From NCBI GenBank assembly GCA_964036155.1, contig OZ038422.1, positions 49,437,201-49,501,200 of the forward strand: a stretch of 64,000 nt of DNA, given 5' to 3'. The position numbers were made by a program, and so were the translations under genes. This DNA is from Diploscapter coronatus (Eukaryota; Nematoda; Chromadorea; Rhabditida; Rhabditidae). The notes under the pieces were generated by a model. That model was not told where the DNA came from, made no database searches, and worked only from the letters and a program-made list of their open reading frames with translations. Positions 53,695 through 64,000 of this stretch are shown here, in pieces; position 1 is the first letter of the stretch, and every line of letters starts with the position of its first letter.

Positions 53695-56600
53695 TTATGT
53701 GCTGGGGGACTGCTGTCCGTGAATTCTGTCGATGAGATTGCCAATCTCGGTCGGATCGAGTTTCCTCTTCTTGCCCGAGCCGGTCTTTTGCAGCAGGCCT
53801 GTGCCTTCGTCTGTGGAGTTCGAGCAGGAAGAGGATTTGCGTTTTGCAGCCGAATTTGCATCGCCAACTTCGGAGACGGAGGACGAGTTTGAGGGAGAAG
53901 CGATGTTCTGAAATCGTCATTTCTCTTCGATCTTCTTTAAATTTATACCTTAATGTACAAAGGACCGGACTGTAATCTGTGCGGCTGCTGCTGCTGCTGC
54001 TGCTCCCCATCGTCGAACAGGAACTTGGACATGTCTGCCACCTGAGCGGGCTTCTTCATAGGTACTGGCGGCTCGGGTTGTGCCGTCAACGCTACAGGCT
54101 GCTGCTGTTGCTTCAGGTTGGATTTCTGTAGCAGAAAACTTCTTCTTCATTGAAAAAATGAAACTTTCGCGAACCTTGAATTGCGCTTTGCTAATTCGCT
54201 CGCCGGCCTTCTCCAGGAGACAGCCCACTGAAAATTGGTATTTTAAAGACTTTCGTTTTTTTTTTTAAAGAAAATACAAATATTTTTTTACATCTGGAAG
54301 AGTGGAGTTTGCTCGCGTGCATCAGACTCTGTTCCTCGTCCTTCCACTGGCCTCCACTCGCCACCTCCTTCACTGTATTCACTGGCTCTGGAGTCGTTTC
54401 CACTTCCACCTCGTAGAGTGGCGTGGTGGTGCACTGAAAACAAGAGAATCAAGTTTACTGTAGTTGTTCTTCGAATTTTCCTTTTTTTTATTTTACCTGG
54501 TTTTCTTTCGGAGATAGCTCCTCTTCAGCTGGCTGTCTGACGGCTCTGGGCGTCTTGCTGTTGCTGCTGCTGCTTTGTTCCTCGCCGGCCCCTAATCTGG
54601 GATGCAGAGGATGGAGGGGAGAAGGAGGCGGAGAGAGGGGCTTGGGCTCCACAGGTAGATTGATGGAGTCGAGCAGTTTGTCGACAGTGCTCTGCGCCAC
54701 CTGGGACTGGGGTGAGCAAGAAGAGGGAGAAGGCTTCATTGGAGCTACCACGGGTTTGCTGAAAACAAATATCAAAATGCTCAACAGTTCATTGTCCTCT
54801 TACATAACACTTTTCTTCCTCTCCTTCTCCAAATTGGACATCTTCTTGAAGAGACGCGCTTCGACCAGAAGTTTCGAATCCTTGGGTCTCACTGAATCAT
54901 TGTTAAACCTCTTTTGAAATAATGAAATGTAAATAAAACCCTGCTCGAGTTCCTTTTCCTGTGCCCTCTTGCTTTCTTCCCCGTCATCCTTGGTAGTTGT
55001 TGTTTCTTTCTCTTGAATTTTCTCGGGAGATTTCTCCGAAATCTTCTGCTCTTCGGGAATCTGAAAATCAATTTCGTTTTCAGAAAAAAAAATAACAAAA
55101 AATTACAGTACCTTTCTGGGGATTTCTTCGATCTTCTCCCTCTCTTTCTCGTTGTGCTGCCCTCTAGCCTTAGTCGCTCTTCTCTCGCTGCTTGCAGAAG
55201 CCGCTGATTCATTGCTGGTTCTTCTGTCCAACTTCTCCTTTTCCTTCTCTTTTTCTTTTTCTTTTTCTCTTTCCCTCTCCTCACTTCCCCTTCTAATTCT
55301 TCCCGAATTGCGATGATTAGAGTTTTCAGACTTTTCGCCGCTGCCACGTCTTCTGCAATAATGTCATTTTCTAAAACTATTTTAAGTGCTCCTACCTGTC
55401 TCTCAGCCTCGGAGGAGGACTTCTTTCCCTCTCGCGTCTGTGCTCTCTTCTGTTGTCCCTGTCCCTCTCCTTCGAATTGTCTCGTTCTCTGTCCCCTCTC
55501 TGCCTATCCGGATATTTTCTTCCTCTGTCATTCTGCTCGTCGTCTTCGAACATGTCTTCCATTGTCGGGGCGGCTTTGGAAGATGACCCTTTCGACCTGA
55601 AAAATTCGTCATTTTCAAAGATCTGCAAAGAATCTCTTACAGTGCACCCTTGGGTCTGTTGTCTCTGTCGAAGTCCCTCTTCTTTTCGTCTCTCTCCTTG
55701 GGACTAGGTTTGTTCACACTCGCCATGCTCATCATGCTCTTCGACATTTCTGGGACGGATTGATGGGCCCTCTGCAACATTTCAATAGAAAATCCAAAAC
55801 ATGTTGACTTTGTACCTTCGGAATTCTGTACTCAGTATTGGCAGCAGCGTTCATGTGCAGCTGCATCATTTTATCCTTGGACGGGACAATATTGGGTCTG
55901 ATCGACATGAGAGGGACGAGCTTTCTCGCTTCCACTGCGGCAGGGGATTTCTTCTCCCCTTCCTTCTGTGCCATTTCAGCACTTTCTGGAGCAGTTAGGG
56001 TCGTCTGTGGAGGCTCGGGGCTGGCCACTTGGACATTCTGCAAGAAGGATAAAAATCGACAGATTTCTCCTGCTATTTTTACCAAATTCATGTCACTTCT
56101 GAGAGAAGAGGCGGGACGTTGCTGCTCGATTCCCGAAGTGACGTCGATGTCGCTGAATGCGGCCAGGGGACTGTTCACGTCGAAGTTCAACTCGTTCATC
56201 AGCTGCAAATTAGGTTTTTTTTTTGAAGAAAATGAAGACAAATTTACATTTTCGAAAGAGTTGTCCTGGAAGTAGGGGAGGAGATTGGATCCGATCTGAT
56301 CGACAGTCTGGTCGTCGAGAACGCTATCCCCAATGCCCCCGTGCTGACCGTGCTGCTCCCTCTCCATTCGCTCCATCGACCTGCTCGCAGCAGCCACCAG
56401 CGGATCCACGACAGTCTTCACGATGTGATTCGGGTTTGCGAGCTTTCTTCTTTGGGATCCTGTAATCGTTTTTTATTTTTCCCTACTTTTTTCATTAAAT
56501 TCTCCCACCGCCTTCCTGAGTGCTTTGCTGCTGTTGATTGTGCATTTCAATATATTCTTGATTTTGCCCCGCCCACTGATTGTTGTTGTGCAACTGCTGC

Positions 56601-58093
56601 TGGTGATGATAATCATTCACGTACTGATTGCCTTGCATCTGAATTTTTATCTTTGATATTGTGCTCGCCGCTAGCGTTCGGCGCTGAAAATAGCGCGCTG
56701 TCTCCTTCTCTTCTTTCTCTCATTGATGAGGGAGAAAAGAGGCCACACTCTCATTTTTGATTGGGGCACGAGTTTTCGAATTAGAGCGCGCGCTTTCCAA
56801 CGCCGAACACTAGCGACGAGCACAATAGTTAAATTGTAGAGAGCGCAAATGGGTTCTCAAATTTGAGTATTTACATTCTCTAGCTAAATGATATCTTTCT
56901 GAGTTAACCTGCACATTTCCTCTGTTCATTTGGTTCATTTGCTGTTGCTGATTCATTCCCATCTGGTTCTGTCCAAAGTTCGCGACAGAGAAATTCTGGA
57001 CGTTCTCTCTGCTCAGACCACCCCCTACTGCTGCATTCCCGAAAATCATCCCGGAAGTGCTTTGACGCGGACGGCAGACTTTCTTGCCGTACAACTTCTG
57101 CTGGTTCAGGCTGAAATGGAAAATATTGCAAAAAAAATTCTAGATGTTTTTAAATTCCACCTGTATCCCGGTCCATAGGCAGTCATGGTGGAGTATTCAT
57201 TGCTGAGCTGCCGCAGCTTCACCCCGAATTCCAGAAATTCCACGGGAATGTTGAATCTGCCCATTTCATTGAACATCTGCAACTTAAATATTTATTTTTT
57301 CATTTTTTTGCAGTTTTTCGACCTCAATGATCTGTTCGAGGCTTTTGTCGTAGAGCCTGTCACTGTAAGTGAGCAGACCGTTGCCGCCAGTGGAGCCTCT
57401 GGTGATTTGTCTGTTCAGATTGGGCGATTCTGCCGTCAGGGCTTCGATTGTCGTTTCGTACTGAAAACTATCATCTTTTATGTAGAAAATGATAACAATT
57501 CTGATATTCTGCATTCCACTCATTTTATGCAAACTCTGGGTTTGGAATATTGCCGATGAACTATCATTTGGAATCGAGTAAAAAGAACAAGTTTCCTCCT
57601 CGCTCTGACACTCGAAATGACGCACAGACGACAATTGTCCATTATTTTCTTCGTTTCTTCATCAAAATTATCGGGAACTTCGTTATGAACAGTTTCCAAT
57701 TAGTCATTTATTGATATTGATCAAAAATTAATTGACTAATTATCGATACTTAGCATAAAACTTTCGAAAAAAAAAGAAAGGAAAACAAAAAAATCGACAT
57801 AAGTGTTGTCAAATAGAGGAAAATTTGTGGCCCAGAATAGGGGGAGAAAGAAACGCATTCATCTACTCTATTCAAAGTTATCGTTCATCGACAATAAAGG
57901 ACATCAAATTTGAATGTCTTACCCCATTTCTGATGAGATATCCCAGGATGAGTGAGTCGATGACGGAATTGAGCCCGTTCCTGACGACGGGCTGCTGCAG
58001 CACCTGTCCTGTACCCGTATCGGCACCCACGCCTGCACCTACATTCAGCCCCGCTTCTCCTCTTTCCGTTCCTCCCGAACTCGAAGCCATCAT
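53695..58093 (-). CDS. LisH-domain nuclear protein, possibly NPAT-like
   Basis: Starts at 58093 (MMASSSGGTERGEAGLNVGA). A LisH-type helix pair follows (VIDSLILGYLIRNG joined to YETTIEALTAESPNLNRQI), then YDKSLEQIIE, MFNEMGRFNIPVEFLEFGVK and LNQQKLYGKKVCRPRQSTSG. Next come Gln/Asn-rich exons (56930-56530), GSQRRKLANPNHIVKTVVDP, an acidic hydrophobic patch (LMNELNFDVNSPLAAFSDID), a long Arg/Asp/Glu/Lys low-complexity block (about 55670-54950) and Ser/Pro-rich exons. The end is a polyQ tract (54000) and a KKRKLDP nuclear signal; stop at 53695. The LisH plus QRRKLA and an acidic helix recall NPAT, the histone-gene coactivator, but similarity is weak and I treat this as a guess. The MTIF2 stop is 264 bp upstream. 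Confidence 0.6.
57550..57894. mobile_element. TA-type MITE, family A copy 3 (LisH-gene intron)
   Basis: A 345-bp element flanked by TA (57548-57549, 57895-57896). The left end is TTGCCGATGAACTATCATTT, the right end TTATCGTTCATCGACAA. It shares AGTAAAAAGAAC and ATTATCGGGAACTTC with copies 1 and 2. It sits in the intron between the LisH exon and the following exon. Confidence 0.8.
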
Positions 58094-58357
58094 TTACAGG
58101 TTATTACCCGATCTCTTATCTTAAAAACCGTTTGTATCAAAGTAAAACATCGAAAAGATATGAAAGTTACGATTCAACGTAATTCATATGAAAATTGGAA
58201 AACGCTTGAAGAAATAAAATTTATGCCTAAAAAGTAACAAGAAACAATAAATATTAAGGCACGAGTTCGCCGAACCCGAATTTGACAAGATCGATAACAT
58301 TCTATTCTTTCCAAGCTAACAATAAAAGTTCTAAATCCTAAATTTCTAATAAACTTT

Positions 58358-61300
58358 TCAAAATCCTGGCGGATTCCAGTTGATTCTCTGTGGGACTTGA
58401 TGTTTTTTGTGGACTTCTACCTGAAATTCGATCTTGGTCGCATAACCTTCCTTCCACAAGTATAACCCTGCCTCCCAAAGTGCGGAAAAGAAAAAAAATC
58501 GAGAAACAGTGCGTGAAAAAGATAGAGCAGGAAATAGTTTGGGAGGAATAATCATATTTGTGAGAGGGAAAACTATGTAGTCTTCAATTTATATTTTTTT
58601 CAAAAAAAAAATAATAACCTGATCATCCTCCTGGAACCTGACTTCCTTGTTTCCGATGACAATTCCAACTTCAGTGTTTGTTGAAGCAGTGGAGACCGTT
58701 TCCTTCTCGTGCTTCATCGATTCAACCGGCCCCTCGTAAATCACATTCGAATTTCGGATGAATTTGAACACGCTGTCTCTGAAAATTCAAAAGCATCCAT
58801 ACCTAGAGACCGAGCTTAGTTCAGGTCCATCGTGCGGACCCCCTTAAGACAAAATATTCGGGCTAAAGTCTTCTTGCGAACCCCTCCATACGCGTCAACT
58901 TTCTATAGGAAAATTTGTATTTGCAGACCCCCTCCCCTAGTTTTTCGTACTGGCTTAAGTTTGTTTAGACTTGCAAGCATCGTGAAAAACAAAAAAATTT
59001 TACCAACTTGTCAAAATGTCCCCAATCGACGAGAGTGCCTGCGACCGGCTGTTTTTTCCTGCCCCTGTCAGAGATGAGGAACTCCTTGAGCACGTGGCCC
59101 TCCCCGATCAGCTCCAATTCCTCCTTCAGCGGCAGCTTCGCGGACAGTTCGTCCTTGAGCGCCTCGACCAGTCTGTAGATCACATTGTAGTGGTGAATTT
59201 GCACTCCATTCTGCTCTGCGTCTGTCTTCACAGCTTTGTTCGCATCGATATTGAACAAGTAGATCATCGCTGTAAACATTGACTGCGTAAACATTTCTCC
59301 CAAAGTTTTGAAGTGTAAACCTTTCTCCTAAACACTACTTCTCGCTCTTTATTTCTTTTCCCGCTTTGGGAGGCAAGTTTACGCAGCCGCAAAAATTAGC
59401 ATAAATGCGAGATTTTAGAAATTCGACAGTACCTCCAGTTTCCTTGGCCAATTCGACGTCTGTCGGGGTGGGCGGGCCAACATTGAAATCGACAACTTGG
59501 AAATCGCACTCTTCTTGACAACTGTAGCTCTCGATCACTGTCAAAATCGCCTCCAGCGTGCCCTCCACGTCTGTTCGCAACTGCAAGAGAATGTCAACAT
59601 CATTTTATTATAGAGAATGGAATAGAATACCAAAATCCTCATCTTCGGCTTTGTGTCATCACCCAAATCCTTTGTCAGTCTGTTTTTCTTGTGCACGATT
59701 CTTCTGATTGTTGAATTGAATCTGCAACAAATTAAATAATTCGAAACTCTGTGGACAACTAGATCTAACCGTATTCCCTTGCTGTAGAGTTCCTTTCTGT
59801 TCGCAACGTATTCTTCCCTCGCTGCCCTTCGTTTCTCCTCGATTTCACCCCAGTCCTTCTTGGCCTTTGTCTCCATTTCCTTTGCCACTCTGTAGGCCAC
59901 GGCCTTCGTAGCCTTGTCAGTCGATTCAGCCTCGATGATCAGATCTCCCGGGTTCGGCAGGTCGTCTCTCCAGCCGGATATCTAAAATCCTTTCATTTCT
60001 CCACAAATAAAGGGTGTAAAATAACCCTGGGCAACAACTTTTTTTTTCGAAGTAGTGGAAAGAATATTTTTAAAATTTTTGATTGATTTTTTACATCACT
60101 TCATGGAATAATTATCAGAGAACACTTTTTCACACAAATTTAGTAATCCATTCGATTTTTGGCTAATTTTTCGAAGAGTCCCAAAGTACATCGTGAAAAT
60201 TATCGTAACATATCAGTAGTTAATCATTTTAGTCCTTTTATCCCGAATTACACATGCTCTCGTTATGCTTTAGTTCTATTTCACTCTGATACATGATAAA
60301 ATTTTCGTTTCCGTAAAAGCACTTTTTTTATATCTCGCAAACAAAGTCTCTTAATTTCTATGAAAGGTTGATAAAATAGGATAGCAGTTTCCGGTATGCT
60401 AGTCAATTTTTATATGGAGAATTCAAAAATATACCAATTAAAATGTATTGATTCCCTAAATGATTAAAAACCAACTTTCAAATTCGCTGCTCGAACCTAT
60501 TTTACACTCTATAAAAGCCAAAACATTCTGATTTTCATATCATATTTAGCGAGTTCAACAATCTGATTCCTACCCGAACAGGTGTTCCCGGACCGGCTTC
60601 CCTCATCTCCTTTCCATTTTCATCAGTCATCGTCCTGACTTTGCACCAAGTCGCTCCTCCCACGAGTACAGCCCCCTTCCTGAGAGTGCCCCTCGCCACG
60701 ACCAACGTGGTGACTTTGCCAATACCGTGCACGGTCGTCGCCTCGATGACTGACGCCTCCACTCTTCCTTTCGGCGTGGCTCGGATATTCATTATGTCTG
60801 CCTGAAAAAAAAACAAACATTATTTCTATTGCAAAATTGCGAACTGTTCCACCGAATTTGAGCTAAGAGATCAAGAGCCCATTACATAATAATTGATCTC
60901 ATGTGTTCCCCGGAATTAGTAAAACAAAGACAAACTCGCGCAATTACTATGAAACTACTCTACGAGAACAAAGAAAAACATTACCTGCGTGAGAATGGCC
61001 TCCTGCAATGCGTCGATGTTGGTGCCTTGCAGAGCAGAAATCTGAATGCACTGCACGTCTCCACCCATGGACTCGGGCACGATGTTGAACTGCAGGAGAG
61101 AGCGCATCGCTCTAGTCGGGTCTGCCTGCGGCTTGTCGCACTTGTTGATGGCCACCACAAGGGGCACATTCGCCTGTCTCGCAAACTCGATCGACTGTTC
61201 TGTCTGAAAGCAACTCAATTGTTTTTTTTTTTTTTACTTTTTAAACGAAATAATAAATCTGTTATTGTTTTGCTAAGGAGAAGATATCCTAATTAAGGAA

Positions 61301-62608
61301 AGCTCAATTTTGATGAGTTATGAGTCGAATTTTGATAAGAAAATTACACCTATCATTCATCTATGATAGTCAAGTCGCGATAACCAAGAAAATTTTTAAA
61401 AGCCGAATGAAGGGAATCGTAGAAATCCGGATTTTCAACCGGTTGCCCTATATCTACGACAAATTGCGTTTTACTACTCTTCTCTTTCTTTAAAATCTTT
61501 AAATTTAGTCGTCAGTTTTAGCGCATTAGGGCAAGTTTTTAGACCTTTTTCTTTACTGCTGTGTGAGACAACAATCTTATGCAAAAATCTGGTGATAAAT
61601 GTTATCATAGCTGAAGTTGTGCAATGCCACCAATACACATTTTGCAGGGGTTGTCGAATGTTCTCATAAACAAGGCAGTACCCCCACCTGCTCTTTGACT
61701 CCATCATCAGCCGCTACGACAAGAATGACCAGGTCTGCGCCATGTGCGCCTCTCGACCGCATCGCAGCGAAAGCCGCATGTCCTGGTGTGTCCAGAAATG
61801 TCACCTTTCTTCCATCCTTCAAAGCCACTGAAAATTCCCCTTTCTTTTCAAAATAAGAGTGTTTAAATAAACCTGAGAAAGCTCCGATGTGCTGGGTGAT
61901 GCCTCCGAACTCACCGGCTGTGATATTCGATTTCCTGAAAATTGTAGTAATTTTCGAGAAAATCTACAGTACTCCCACCTGAGAGTGTCGAGAAGAGTGG
62001 TCTTTCCATGGTCGACATGCCCCATGATTGTGACGACGGGGGGTCGCTTGGCGAGTTCGGTCTCAGGAGCAGGTGGCTGAGGCAGAATGTCGTCGTCTGC
62101 TTGCGACCTTTTATTCGAAGCAGGTCGCATCGCAACTCGCGGTTTGCAGCCAAAACCGGCCACGGCCTTGAGAATGAACTCCTGGTCGAGTGCCCTCTCT
62201 TCCACGATCGAATCGAGCAATTTCGGGTTCAGATCCGTCAGAAAGTCTGTCAAATCGTTCATATCGACCTTCATTGTCTTCGCCAGTTCCCTGCAATTCT
62301 TAAATTTAAAAAAAAAAAAATCGTCAATTTTCACGAACTGCGCAGTCATATCTGAGTAGATATCGATGTAGGGTTTCTCACTCTTCACGTTCTTGATCGC
62401 GATTTCCTCCACGAACTTCCTTCGTGTTCGATTCTTCGCGTAAAACCTCGTCTGTTGCGCGCAGACGACTGCGAGAATTTGAAAATTAGAACATAAAATT
62501 TTTGAAATTCATGTTGCAACCTGAAATGGGAATGAATTTGCTGGTGCTGGGCGTTGTAAGCAGAATCCTGAGCAGATTCGCCGATGCATTCCGACCGGCG
62601 GGCAGCAT
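58358..62608 (-). CDS. MTIF2: Mitochondrial translation initiation factor IF-2
   Basis: IF-2mt is a GTPase that brings fMet-tRNA to the mitochondrial small ribosomal subunit. ATG at 62608 is 5 nt after a TTTTCAG acceptor; the N-terminus is Arg/Ser-rich ([17 protein letters not shown]). A linker and IF2-N-like part follow ([20 protein letters not shown]). The G domain shows G1 [20 protein letters not shown]2 [17 protein letters not shown]3 [20 protein letters not shown] and G4 [10 protein letters not shown]. Domain II contains [20 protein letters not shown] and [15 protein letters not shown]. Domain III has [19 protein letters not shown], and domain [21 protein letters not shown] with VRFQEDDQ. 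The end is [12 protein letters not shown] at 58358. A complete family architecture over about 13 exons; one intron holds a 500-bp TIR element. Confidence 0.96.
60009..60512. mobile_element. TIR element in MTIF2 intron
   Basis: The left end AAGGGTGTAAAATAACCC pairs with the right end GAACCTATTTTACACTCT (TIR about 15-25 bp). The interior of about 450 bp is AT-rich and non-coding and occupies nearly the whole intron (about 59992-60573). TA occurs next to both ends. Less palindromic than the other elements. Confidence 0.55.
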
Positions 62609-63561
62609 TTCGCCTGAAAATTTTGAAAAATAATGGGAAAAAGCAGAAAATGGCAGAGATGAATTCCATCCAACGAACTTTCTGCAGTGGCTTAACAAAA
62701 AGAACGACGTAAAATACTAACATGCAGAGCTAAAACTGCAGAGGAAGACTCTTTCAAAAATTCTCCCAAAACATTTATCCATTCAAATCAAAAGCCTTGC
62801 CAAATTACATACACGCGGATGTTAACAACAATCATCGGCGGATATACACAAATTGATGATGATAACGAATAGTTAGATGTGTGATCCCAGAGATAAAACA
62901 TATCAAATATCGTTAGCGAGTTGATACAACAAGATGGAGAAAATGTCATACAAAATCGCTAACGGAGAAAAATAAGAAAAGCTTGTCATTTTTAAATTAT
63001 TTATGATGGAATTAGTTGATTTTTGTATTTTTTGTAGAGTCCATGATTTTTTTTGCATCCTTCGAGATGTTTTCTGGGTTTGTTATGAAATTTTACGAAA
63101 AAAGTTACAACAACTTCTTTCAATTATAAACAGGTCATATAACGCGACGTGCCGTCGCTACAACACTTTTTTTTTTTAGATGTTTTTGCAGGGGTTTTTG
63201 CGTAAGTCACGGAAAAATCCCAACTTTTTAGATTTTTGTTTTAAAAATCGAAGAAAAAAATAGGAAAGATTCGGCAAACATAATAGAGTAGATGATTTGA
63301 AATGTAGTGAAAGAAGGGCATGGGTTAATGTAACGAAGAATTAATGATAACAAGAAACAACTCGGAAAAATTACAAAAGTCTAGCGAAATGAGCCCAAAA
63401 TGAAGATAAAACTTTTTCAACTTTAAGAAAGCCTGTGTAAGAACCATATTTGAATGAAAAATACCGAAAGAAAAAACACTAGCTTATGTATATGCTTGAA
63501 TGGGAAGTTGGCAGGTGAGAGAGGAATTGGGGATTGGAACGCACCGAAATTGAACACCGAA
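62609..63561. other. Intergenic, no gene seen
   Basis: AT-rich sequence upstream of MTIF2 and downstream of the partial gene at the right edge. No domain-bearing ORF. Confidence 0.55.
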
Positions 63562-64000
63562 TTATTTGGCTGCCGAGGGAGAGGTGGTGGTCGTCGTTTG
63601 CTCGTTCGAACTCAGTTCCTGTCGAGTTTGCTCTCCGATTTCCTCCAATTCAGGCAGGTCTTCGGCAATCACCTGAACAAAAATAATTTTTTTTCTCCAG
63701 AAATAAAAACAAATCAACCCTACCCCTTCAACAGTATTCTTCTTGCTCTCCTCGATGATGGCCTCGAATTTCTTGTGTTGTTCCTTCTCCCTTTTGCTTC
63801 TTTCCTCTGCGTCACTAGCTCCCTCACTCTCCTCGAGCATCGACTCGAGCATCCAGAGCAGGTGGTCGTTGCCGAACATGGGGACGAGGTGCTCCTCCGT
63901 GTCCCATGCAGCTGCATCGGGCAGGACGTGGAATGGCTTGTGCTCGACGAGGTGCCTGTTGCAGACCAAGGGGTTCTCGAAGTCGTGTCTCTGGCACTGC
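63562..64000 (-). CDS. C-terminus of an unrecognised acidic protein (partial)
   Basis: The ORF enters from the right edge: HDFENPLVCNRHLVEHKPFH, then VPMFGNDHLLWMLESMLEES. A Glu/Lys-rich, probably helical stretch follows (EERSKREKEQHKKFEAIIEE). A 46-nt intron near 63675-63725 joins NTVEGV to IAEDLPELEEIGEQTRQELS. The tail is Thr/Ser-rich (SSNEQTTTTTSPSAAK), stop at 63562. It looks like a genuine spliced gene from its codon use and intron, but no family is recognised. The MTIF2 start lies 953 bp downstream on the same strand. Confidence 0.6.
   Translation of the reverse strand, partial: QCQRHDFENPLVCNRHLVEHKPFHVLPDAAAWDTEEHLVPMFGNDHLLWMLESMLEESEGASDAEERSKREKEQHKKFEAIIEESKKNTVEGVGLICFYFWRKKIIFVQVIAEDLPELEEIGEQTRQELSSNEQTTTTTSPSAAK

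Noticed and set aside
54555..54917. 120-codon + strand ORF
   Set aside because: Antisense shadow of the Gln/Ser/Pro-rich LisH-gene exons.

Overview
This is a eukaryotic nuclear window: every gene is split by introns, many only 40-60 nt long, with acceptors such as TTTCAG or TTTTAG. Gene content (PI4KA, MITD1, cathepsin Z, BAG2, animal alpha-amylase, cornichon, SLC46-type MFS, paired-like homeobox, CZIB, GTPBP6, MTIF2) is metazoan. Very short introns, TTTCAG-like acceptors 4-25 nt upstream of several start codons and closely packed same-strand gene pairs (144-264 bp apart) resemble nematode operons with spliced-leader trans-splicing. A nematode is therefore my best guess, but this is inference and no species is named.

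Layout. 1-5.7 kb: PI4KA (3' part off the left edge) and MITD1, both on minus. 5.7-6.8 kb: a dispersed repeat interrupted by a 402-bp insertion. 6.8-8.6 kb: cathepsin Z (+) with a long N-terminal extension. 9.8-12.2 kb: a zinc-finger protein (-), followed by about 6 kb of gene-free, purine-rich DNA. 18.2-19.2 kb: BAG2 (-). 20.4-23.5 kb: alpha-amylase with an extra C-terminal domain (-). 24.5-25.8 kb: cornichon (+). 26.7-28.8 kb: F-box/kelch gene (-) plus a truncated duplicate. 29.2-29.7 kb: an NTF2-like protein (-). 33.2 kb: a tiny secreted peptide gene (+). 36-38.9 kb: SLC46-like transporter (+). 39.3-43.4 kb: three small minus-strand genes, including an eight-cysteine secreted peptide. 44.1-47.1 kb: paired-like homeobox (-). 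48.3-49.7 kb: multipass membrane protein (+). 49.8-53.1 kb: CZIB and GTPBP6 (-). 53.7-62.6 kb: LisH-domain nuclear protein and MTIF2 (-). 63.6 kb to the right edge: C-terminus of an unrecognised acidic protein (-).

Most genes are housekeeping (lipid kinase, ESCRT-linked cytokinesis, ER export, chaperone, mitochondrial translation), mixed with digestive/secreted enzymes and one neural-type homeobox gene. The most distinctive content outside genes is a dense set of short non-autonomous inverted-repeat elements, mostly in introns. They include a TA-flanked ~350-bp family with three copies, a minute hAT-like hairpin family with 8-bp target duplications, and several single foldback elements. I see no bacterial-type system, CRISPR array, rRNA or convincing tRNA.
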